A DNA stretch of 6,575 bases from the NCBI GenBank assembly GCA_022425445.1, contig JAKMFM010000069.1:1-6575 (forward strand). The letters are read 5' to 3'. The notes beneath the pieces are model-generated. The model searched no databases. It saw nothing but the letters and a program-made list of their open reading frames with translations, and was not told where the DNA came from. The translations under genes and the position numbers were made by a program. Within the stretch, counting starts at the first letter, position 1; every line of letters starts with the position of its first letter. Shown here one piece after another: positions 1 to 4,098 of this stretch. Source of the stretch: Planktomarina sp. GTDB lineage: Bacteria; Pseudomonadota; Alphaproteobacteria; Rhodobacterales; Rhodobacteraceae.

Positions 1-386
1 CCTTGGCGAAACTTTGGGGGTTGCTCGGGCAGGGCGGGATCCCAAAAAACCCGCCCGTTTAAGTGTTCCATCACCAAAAATTGCGCGCCCATGGGACTGG
101 CCTCACCCGACAGGTGCAACATTTGAGGTACGGGCACAGCGCTTGCGGCCAGAGCGGTCATGACGCGAAACTCGCGATCGACCGCATGGGCGGATTTGAG
201 CAAAGTGCCTGGCGGCTTTGCGCGCAGTACGAAACGGCGGCCAGCGGTGTCGGTCAGCTGATATGTCGGGTTGGATTGCCCGTCGGAAAACTTTGCGATT
301 TCAGCCAGGCCAGAAAATCCAGCCACATGTTGTTCCAAATATGTGGAAAGCTCTTGAGGATCATAACTGTGCAGCGTTTGAGTCAT
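1..386 (-). CDS. Phosphotransferase (APH/ACAD10-11 kinase-like), N-terminal 128 residues, cut by window edge
   Basis: N-terminal part of a kinase with the aminoglycoside-phosphotransferase/choline-kinase fold, of the subgroup fused to the dehydrogenase in mammalian ACAD10/ACAD11. Visible motifs, counted from the ATG at 386: GQSNPTYQL (36-44, nucleotide-loop region), VLRAKPPGTLL (53-63, containing the likely ATP-contacting Lys/Arg), AHAVDREFRVM (66-76), VPVPQML (84-90) and VMEHLNGRVFWDP (105-117). The catalytic HGD and Mg-binding motifs lie beyond the window. Family knowledge: ACAD10/11 kinase domains, and functionally LvaA, phosphorylate the 4-hydroxyl of hydroxyacyl-CoA; antibiotic resistance is not suggested. 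The ATG overlaps the stop of the upstream hydratase gene (ATGA), with a GAGGG-like ribosome site inside that gene, so the two are probably translationally coupled. Its presumed partner dehydrogenase lies on the opposite strand at 979-2214. Family assignment is firm; the substrate is inferred. Confidence 0.9.
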   Translation of the reverse strand, partial: MTQTLHSYDPQELSTYLEQHVAGFSGLAEIAKFSDGQSNPTYQLTDTAGRRFVLRAKPPGTLLKSAHAVDREFRVMTALAASAVPVPQMLHLSGEASPMGAQFLVMEHLNGRVFWDPALPEQPPKFRQ

Positions 387-883
387 ATCTGCTGGCCCTC
401 ATGGCTTGGGTGTGCGGGCGAGAAGACGGCGATATTGATCCAATCAGCGAACAGGGCGGGCGTGTCGCTGTGTTCAATTTCAACGGTCAGCTCGGTCACC
501 ACACGCATGTGGTTGGCCTTGGACTTTGTGACCTCTTTGAGTGTAAATGCGCCGCGAATTCGCTGGCCGCTGGGCAGCGGTGAGATAAAGCGCACGCGAT
601 CAAACCCTGCATTGAGGTTCATAACTTGGCCGGGCAGATTGTGCAGCGTGTCTTGTGCCATGCGACTGGCCATGGAGAGCGTCAAAAACCCATGTGCAAT
701 CGTGCCATCAAAAGGGGTTTCTGCCCGGGCGCGGGCAGGGTCGACATGGATGAACTGTTGATCTTCAGTGATCTTGGCAAAGGCATCAATGCGTGATTGA
801 TCAACCAATATCCAAGCGCTGTGCCCCAAGTGCATGCCGATCTGCCGGCTTTGCGCGGCAAAGGCCCGTTCCAGATCCGACAT
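383..883 (-). CDS. MaoC-family (R)-specific enoyl-CoA hydratase-like protein
   Basis: A 166-residue single hotdog-fold MaoC dehydratase, the normal length for PhaJ/NodN-like proteins. These hydrate trans-2-enoyl-CoA to (R)-3-hydroxyacyl-CoA in the cytoplasm. The hydratase-2 motif is complete: D41 and H46 in DQQFIHVDP match the Asp/His catalytic pair of PhaJ, followed by GTIAHGFLTLS (60-70), whose Ser70 fits the conserved Ser. The C-terminal half carries NAGFDRVRFISPLPSGQ (91-107), the usual substrate-tunnel strand of the family. The ATG at 883 was chosen because GGAAG lies 7 nt upstream and because the upstream in-frame starts (ATG at 925, TTG at 949) have no ribosome site and precede the predicted transcription start. 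It is first in a leftward operon and its stop overlaps the kinase start by 4 nt. A role in hydrating the enoyl-CoA made by the kinase/dehydrogenase pair is inferred from position. Confidence 0.9.
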   Translation of the reverse strand: MSDLERAFAAQSRQIGMHLGHSAWILVDQSRIDAFAKITEDQQFIHVDPARARAETPFDGTIAHGFLTLSMASRMAQDTLHNLPGQVMNLNAGFDRVRFISPLPSGQRIRGAFTLKEVTKSKANHMRVVTELTVEIEHSDTPALFADWINIAVFSPAHPSHEGQQI

Positions 884-890
884 TACTGAG

Positions 891-895
891 CTTCC
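891..895 (-). promoter_or_regulatory. Ribosome binding site of the MaoC gene (decides the start)
   Basis: GGAAG on the minus strand, 7 nt before the ATG at 883. The in-frame upstream ATG (925) and TTG (949) lack any purine-rich site at this distance, so this site supports the shorter protein. Confidence 0.65.
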
Positions 896-896
896 A

Positions 897-925
897 TTGA
901 CAACATACTCATCAGTATGTTTCAT
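897..925 (+). promoter_or_regulatory. Sigma-70-type promoter of the acyl-CoA dehydrogenase operon
   Basis: A consensus -35 TTGACA (897-902) and a 4/6 -10 TTTCAT (920-925) are separated by exactly 17 bp. Transcription would begin near 932, leaving a leader of about 47 nt before the ATG at 979. The spacer is almost entirely occupied by the inverted repeat at 902-921, which implies control by a repressor. Confidence 0.6.
902..921. promoter_or_regulatory. Perfect inverted repeat, probable operator shared by both divergent promoters
   Basis: AACATACT-CATC-AGTATGTT: two 8-bp arms with no mismatch around a 4-bp centre. It sits between the -35 and -10 of the rightward promoter and covers the proposed -10 of the leftward promoter. 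Size and symmetry suit a dimeric helix-turn-helix repressor, for example of the TetR family, which often controls acyl-CoA operons. The regulator type is inferred; no regulator gene is in the window and no second copy of the site was seen. Confidence 0.7.
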
Positions 926-943
926 GATAGGCAGGCCTGTAAA
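914..943 (-). promoter_or_regulatory. Candidate promoter of the hydratase-kinase operon
   Basis: On the minus strand, TTTACA (943-938, 5/6 to the -35 consensus) and CATACT (919-914, 4/6 to the -10 consensus) are 18 bp apart. The start would fall near 907, giving a leader of about 24 nt that still contains the GGAAG ribosome site. The -10 lies inside one arm of the inverted repeat. Weaker than the rightward promoter. Confidence 0.45.
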
Positions 944-966
944 GGGCAAAATATCATAGGAACATT

Positions 967-970
967 GAGG
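967..970 (+). promoter_or_regulatory. Ribosome binding site of the acyl-CoA dehydrogenase gene
   Basis: GAGG with 8 nt to the ATG at 979. A second in-frame ATG two codons later (985) would be 14 nt away, so 979 is preferred. Confidence 0.55.
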
Positions 971-978
971 GCGCGGAT

Positions 979-2214
979 ATGGAAATGAACCTTGGACTGT
1001 CAGAACGTGTCGCGAAGCTGCGGGACCGAGTTTCGGAAATTATTCGAAATGATATTATGCCGTTAGAGGCAGAGTATCATGCGGAGGTTTCCAGAGGGGA
1101 TCGCTGGACATTGACCGATCGTCAGGTGGAAATCATGACAGGCCTCAAAGATAAGGTCCGGGCGGAAGGTTTGTGGAATTTTTGGCTGACGGGCAGCGAC
1201 AAAGGCTTTGGCCTGACGACGGTGGAATATGCCTATATGGCTGAAGAGTTGGGCAAATCACCTTTGGCCGCAGAGGTGTTCAACTGTTCCGCGCCGGACA
1301 CGGGCAATATGGAAGTCTTCGAGCGATATGGCACTGAAGAGATGAAAACCCGCTGGCTTGCGCCACTGTTGGCCGGGGAGATCCGCTCCGCCTATGTGAT
1401 GACTGAGCCGGATGTGGCCTCTTCGGATGCGACGAATTTGAGCCTGAGCTGCATCCGGGATGGTGATGACTATGTGCTCAACGGTGAGAAATGGTGGGCC
1501 AGCGGCGCGGGTGATCCACGCTGTGCGGTCTATATCGTCATGGTGAAAACCGGTGCTGAAGATGCCCCCAAGCACAAGCGCCATTCGATGATCGTGGTCG
1601 ATGCAGCCACGCCAGGGATTGAAAAATTACGGCCGATGGAAATTTATGGCCATGATGACGCGCCGCATGGGCATTATCACTTGCGCTTTACCGATGTGCG
1701 CGTCCCTGCCGAAAACATGCTGCTGGGCGAAGAGCGTGGCTTTGAAATCGCCCAAGGCCGGCTTGGCCCCGGGCGCATCCACCATTGCATGCGGGCGATT
1801 GGTCAAGCGGAGGCGGCGCTGGAGCTGATGTGCAAGCGCAGCTTGAGTCGCACAGCGTTTGGCAAGCCCTTGGCGCAATTGGGTGCGAATTTTGACATCA
1901 TCGCCGATGCGCGCATGGAAATTGAGATGGCGCGATTGCTCTGCCTAAAGGCGGCTTGGATGATGGATCAAGGTGATCCGCGGGCCGCGGCGCCTTGGAT
2001 CTCCAAGATCAAAGTTGTGGCGCCGATCATGGCTTTAAAGGTTGTGGATGAAGCGGTTCAGCTGCATGGGGCAGGTGGTATCAGTCAAGATACCCCTTTG
2101 GCGGCCTATTGGATGCATCTGCGGACTCTGCGTCTGGCGGATGGTCCTGATGCGGTGCACCGGCGGCAAGTGGCCCGCGCGGAGCTGCGCAAGCATACGC
2201 AGGAAAAGATTTAA
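979..2214 (+). CDS. Acyl-CoA dehydrogenase family protein, ACAD10/ACAD11 (LvaC-like) type
   Basis: A 411-residue soluble FAD flavoprotein of the acyl-CoA dehydrogenase fold. Segments typical of the ACAD10/11 dehydrogenase domain are present: CSAPDTGNMEV (103-113), MTEPDVASSDATN (141-153, flavin/substrate loop), GEKWWASGAGDP (169-180), RGFEIAQGRLGPGRIHHCMR (253-272), RTAFGKPL (291-298), QLHGAGGIS (361-369) and LRLADGPDAVH (384-394). At the site where classical acyl-CoA dehydrogenases carry the catalytic Glu of YEGT, this protein has Asp388 in ADGP, as I recall for ACAD10/11. Family knowledge: ACAD10/11 (and LvaC in Pseudomonas) eliminate phosphate from 4-phosphoacyl-CoA made by a partner kinase to yield an enoyl-CoA; plain alpha,beta-dehydrogenation is the alternative. 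First gene of a three-gene rightward operon, divergent from the kinase and apparently under the same operator. Length and frame are intact. Confidence 0.93.
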   Translation: MEMNLGLSERVAKLRDRVSEIIRNDIMPLEAEYHAEVSRGDRWTLTDRQVEIMTGLKDKVRAEGLWNFWLTGSDKGFGLTTVEYAYMAEELGKSPLAAEVFNCSAPDTGNMEVFERYGTEEMKTRWLAPLLAGEIRSAYVMTEPDVASSDATNLSLSCIRDGDDYVLNGEKWWASGAGDPRCAVYIVMVKTGAEDAPKHKRHSMIVVDAATPGIEKLRPMEIYGHDDAPHGHYHLRFTDVRVPAENMLLGEERGFEIAQGRLGPGRIHHCMRAIGQAEAALELMCKRSLSRTAFGKPLAQLGANFDIIADARMEIEMARLLCLKAAWMMDQGDPRAAAPWISKIKVVAPIMALKVVDEAVQLHGAGGISQDTPLAAYWMHLRTLRLADGPDAVHRRQVARAELRKHTQEKI

Positions 2215-2226
2215 GAAGGTCTTGTC

Positions 2227-2253
2227 ATGCGGCGATCTGGGCCGCAGGGTTGA
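2227..2253 (+). other. Possible 8-codon ORF between acyl-CoA dehydrogenase and Fe-ADH
   Basis: ATG at 2227 is preceded by AAGAAGG at the usual distance (7 nt) and reads M-R-R-S-G-P-Q-G before TGA. It is in frame with the alcohol dehydrogenase, whose first in-frame GTG (2254) follows the stop directly. It may be a translated coupling or leader peptide, or chance. Only the ribosome site and spacing support it. Confidence 0.2.
2228..2246 (+). other. Intercistronic hairpin
   Basis: TGCGGC and GCCGCA form a perfect 6-bp stem around a 7-nt loop in the 75-nt gap between the first two genes of the operon. There is no T-run, so it is not a typical terminator; it could affect mRNA processing or stability, or attenuate the downstream genes. 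Confidence 0.35.
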
Positions 2254-2274
2254 GTGACGCAACTGAGCTGGAAA

Positions 2275-2281
2275 AGAAGGA
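2275..2281 (+). promoter_or_regulatory. Ribosome binding site of the Fe-ADH gene (decides the start)
   Basis: AGAAGGA ends 8 nt before the ATG at 2290. It favours this start over the in-frame GTG at 2254, whose upstream site is weak. Confidence 0.7.
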
Positions 2282-2289
2282 TTGGGAAT

Positions 2290-3444
2290 ATGGTGAAACC
2301 CTTCACCTTTAACACCACCCCGAGTCTGCGTATGGGGGCGGGTCTGGCTGGACAGATCGGGCAGATCACGCGTCCGATATGCGGCGATCGAGTGCTTTTG
2401 GTGACTGACCCGGGCATGATGGCTACGGGCCTTGTGCAGCGTGCGACAGATGGGTTGCGCGCGGCTGGCGTCGCCGTGACACTCTTTGATCAGGTGCAAG
2501 CGGATCCACCGGAATCTATCGTGTTGCAGGCCGCCGAGCAGGCGCGCGGGGCCACCGGTGTGATTGGTTTTGGGGGCGGGTCGTCCTTGGATGTCGCCAA
2601 ACTCGCCGCGCTTTTGGCCGCGTCAGCTCAATCGCTGGCGCAAGCCTACGGTATTGGCAATGCCCAGGGGCCGCGCCTGCCGCTGGTATTGGTGCCAACC
2701 ACAGCGGGGACTGGCTCAGAGGTGACGCCAATTTCAATTGTCACCACAGGTGCATCGGAGAAAATGGGCGTGGTGAGCCCCTTGCTGCTGCCGGATTTGG
2801 CACTGCTTGATCCGGAACTCACGCTTGGATTGCCCGCGCATGTGACGGCCGCTACCGGTATTGATGCTATGGTTCATGCGATTGAAGCCTATGCCAGTGT
2901 CAATGCCAACAACAACCCGATCAGCCGCGCGCTGGCGATTGAAGCCTTGGGGCTTATGGGCTGCATGTTGTTGCGCGCCGTGCAAAAACCAGATGATCTT
3001 GAAGCGCGTACGGGCATGCTTTTGGGCTCTATGCTTGCGGGGCAAGCCTTTGCCAATTCTCCTGTGGCTGCTGTACATGCGTTGGCCTATCCGATTGGAG
3101 GACATTACAAAGTCCCACATGGGCTCTCGAATGCTTTGGTTCTGCCGCATGTCTTGCGCTTTAATGCGCAGGTTGCGCCTGAGGCTTATGCCGAGCTCTT
3201 GCCCCATGTTTTCCCGGATTTGCCGTCCATGGGCGTGGCTGAGGCGGCCTGCCAGTTTGCCCAATCTATGGCGGATTTGAGCCAGGCGTGTGGGCTTGAG
3301 CAAGGTTTGCGTGAGATGGGGATCGCGCGTGCGGCTTTGCCGAGTCTGGCGCGCGACGCCATGAACCAAACGCGTCTTTTGGTGAATAATCCGCGTCCTG
3401 TAGATGAGGCTGCGGCTCTGAAAATTTATGAGGCCGCCTGGTGA
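2290..3444 (+). CDS. Iron-containing (group III) alcohol dehydrogenase
   Basis: A 384-residue cytoplasmic NAD(P)- and metal-dependent alcohol dehydrogenase, full length for the family (about 380-390). Numbered from the ATG at 2290: GGGSSLDVAK (95-104) is the dinucleotide-binding glycine loop, PTTAGTGSEVT (136-146) the conserved active-site segment, and the four metal ligands D192, H196, H263 and H277 are all present in GIDAMVHAIEAY and AVHALAYPIGGHYKVPHG. The N-terminal stretch KPFTFNTTPSLRMGAGLAG fits the usual first strand and supports the start. Family members reduce or oxidise short aldehydes/alcohols, lactaldehyde, and 4-hydroxybutyrate (4HbD; ADHFE1 transhydrogenase). GGGSSLDVAK rather than GGGS-T-x-GLAK argues against maleylacetate reductase. 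In this operon a role on a hydroxy-acid or its semialdehyde/oxo form is plausible but inferred. Its TGA overlaps the next gene's GTG start. Confidence 0.92.
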   Translation: MVKPFTFNTTPSLRMGAGLAGQIGQITRPICGDRVLLVTDPGMMATGLVQRATDGLRAAGVAVTLFDQVQADPPESIVLQAAEQARGATGVIGFGGGSSLDVAKLAALLAASAQSLAQAYGIGNAQGPRLPLVLVPTTAGTGSEVTPISIVTTGASEKMGVVSPLLLPDLALLDPELTLGLPAHVTAATGIDAMVHAIEAYASVNANNNPISRALAIEALGLMGCMLLRAVQKPDDLEARTGMLLGSMLAGQAFANSPVAAVHALAYPIGGHYKVPHGLSNALVLPHVLRFNAQVAPEAYAELLPHVFPDLPSMGVAEAACQFAQSMADLSQACGLEQGLREMGIARAALPSLARDAMNQTRLLVNNPRPVDEAAALKIYEAAW

Positions 3445-3869
3445 GACCCGCCCCGACAACCCGCACGCATTACCGTGCCTTTTCGACCCTCACCACCCGC
3501 TGGATCGACAACGATATCTATGGGCATATGAACAACGCTGTGCATTACCAGCTATTCGATACGGCTGTGAATGGGCATTTGTTGGCGCAGGGCGCATTGG
3601 ATCTGCGGGGTGGCGATGGGGTGTTTTTGGTGGTCGAAACAGGCTGTCACTATTTCAGCGAATTGGCTTTTCCTGATCTTGTTACCACAGGGATCAAACT
3701 TCGCAAGCTGGGCACGTCATCGGTGATCTATGAGGTTGGCCTCTTTCGCGGTGAGGCGCAAAGCGCCGCGGCTCAGGGCCATTTCGTGCATGTCTATGTG
3801 GATCGTGAAACCCGGCGGCCAATGCCCATGGCAAGCGGTCTTCGGTCTATTTTAGAACGCCTGCAGTAG
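3441..3869 (+). CDS. Acyl-CoA thioesterase, single hotdog domain (4HBT/YbgC-FadM type)
   Basis: A 142-residue hotdog-fold protein, the usual size for the 4-hydroxybenzoyl-CoA thioesterase superfamily, which hydrolyses acyl-CoA to free acid and CoA. The signature is RWIDNDIYGHMNNAVHYQLFD (20-40): D25, four residues before the His of GHMNN, is the expected catalytic Asp, and the second half (VVETGCHYFSELAFPDLV, 64-81) is the standard hotdog strand order. The start is GTG at 3441, overlapping the Fe-ADH stop as GTGA, with GAGG about 8 nt upstream, so translation is probably coupled. It is last in the operon, followed by a hairpin at 3883. It may release product or rescue CoA from stalled intermediates; the substrate is unknown. 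Confidence 0.88.
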   Translation: MRPAPTTRTHYRAFSTLTTRWIDNDIYGHMNNAVHYQLFDTAVNGHLLAQGALDLRGGDGVFLVVETGCHYFSELAFPDLVTTGIKLRKLGTSSVIYEVGLFRGEAQSAAAQGHFVHVYVDRETRRPMPMASGLRSILERLQ

Positions 3870-3882
3870 CTATTAGATAAGC

Positions 3883-3912
3883 GCCACAGGCCATGCCGCC
3901 ACCTGTGGCTTT
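3883..3912 (+). terminator. Hairpin after the thioesterase gene, weak terminator candidate
   Basis: GCCACAGG (3883-3890) and CCTGTGGC (3902-3909) make a perfect 8-bp stem with an 11-nt loop, followed only by TTT. It lies 14 nt after the thioesterase stop, where the rightward operon should end. It also lies just past the stop of the minus-strand receptor remnant, so it may originally have belonged to that gene. Confidence 0.5.
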
Positions 3913-3918
3913 GGTCGC

Positions 3919-4041
3919 TCAGAAATTGACTTGCAGATTTAGGCCCAAATTATCTCAATATAACAGAACAGCATCGCCGATAGTGCGCGGCTGGTGTTGC
4001 GAGACGGCGCGGAAATATTCAACAAAATCAGAATCAAAAGC
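3919..4041 (-). pseudogene. Decayed 3' end of a TonB-dependent receptor-like gene
   Basis: Reading the minus strand from about 4041 gives, in one frame, AFDSDFVEYFRAVSQHQPRTIG, then eleven codons including an in-frame TGA, then GLNLQVNF and a final TGA at 3921-3919. The last residues alternate L-x-L-x-V-x-F, the C-terminal beta-signal of outer-membrane barrels, and the EYFRAVSQ-QPRTIG segment resembles the last strands of TonB-dependent receptors. There is no start codon, ribosome site or room for a barrel: the frame runs back directly into the katG terminator. I read it as the tail of a lost receptor gene, interrupted by about 33 nt. Recognition is from memory of the family and the piece is short, so chance resemblance is possible. 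Confidence 0.5.
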
Positions 4042-4043
4042 AA

Positions 4044-4071
4044 AAAAGCCCGATCTTGCGAGCGGGCTTTT
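4044..4071. terminator. Bidirectional rho-independent terminator between thioesterase operon and katG
   Basis: AAAAGCCCG (4044-4052) pairs fully with CGGGCTTTT (4063-4071) around a 10-nt loop. On the minus strand the stem is followed by a six-T run (4047-4042), beginning 28 nt after the katG stop, so it is mainly the katG terminator. On the plus strand the T4 tract lets it also catch transcripts leaving the thioesterase operon. Confidence 0.85.
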
Positions 4072-4098
4072 GAAAATTAGTCGGTGTGGGCCTTGGAA

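Noticed and set aside
1..386. Antibiotic (aminoglycoside) resistance kinase
   Set aside because: The fold family is shared, but the motifs are those of the ACAD10/11 kinase subgroup and the neighbours are acyl-CoA enzymes.
63..761. 232-codon plus-strand open frame
   Set aside because: It lies antisense to both the kinase and the MaoC gene, its product has no recognisable motif, and the opposite strand carries clear family motifs throughout.
884..949. Longer MaoC starts at 925 (ATG) and 949 (TTG)
   Set aside because: No ribosome sites, sequence upstream of the usual MaoC N-terminus, and overlap with the promoter/operator elements.
2254..2289. Longer Fe-ADH start at GTG 2254
   Set aside because: The added residues (TQLSWKRRIGN) do not look like the family's N-terminus, and a much better ribosome site precedes the ATG at 2290.
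2734..3459. 241-codon minus-strand open frame
   Set aside because: Antisense shadow of the Fe-ADH gene, rich in Arg/His/Gln as expected for a complementary frame, with no ribosome site or family features.
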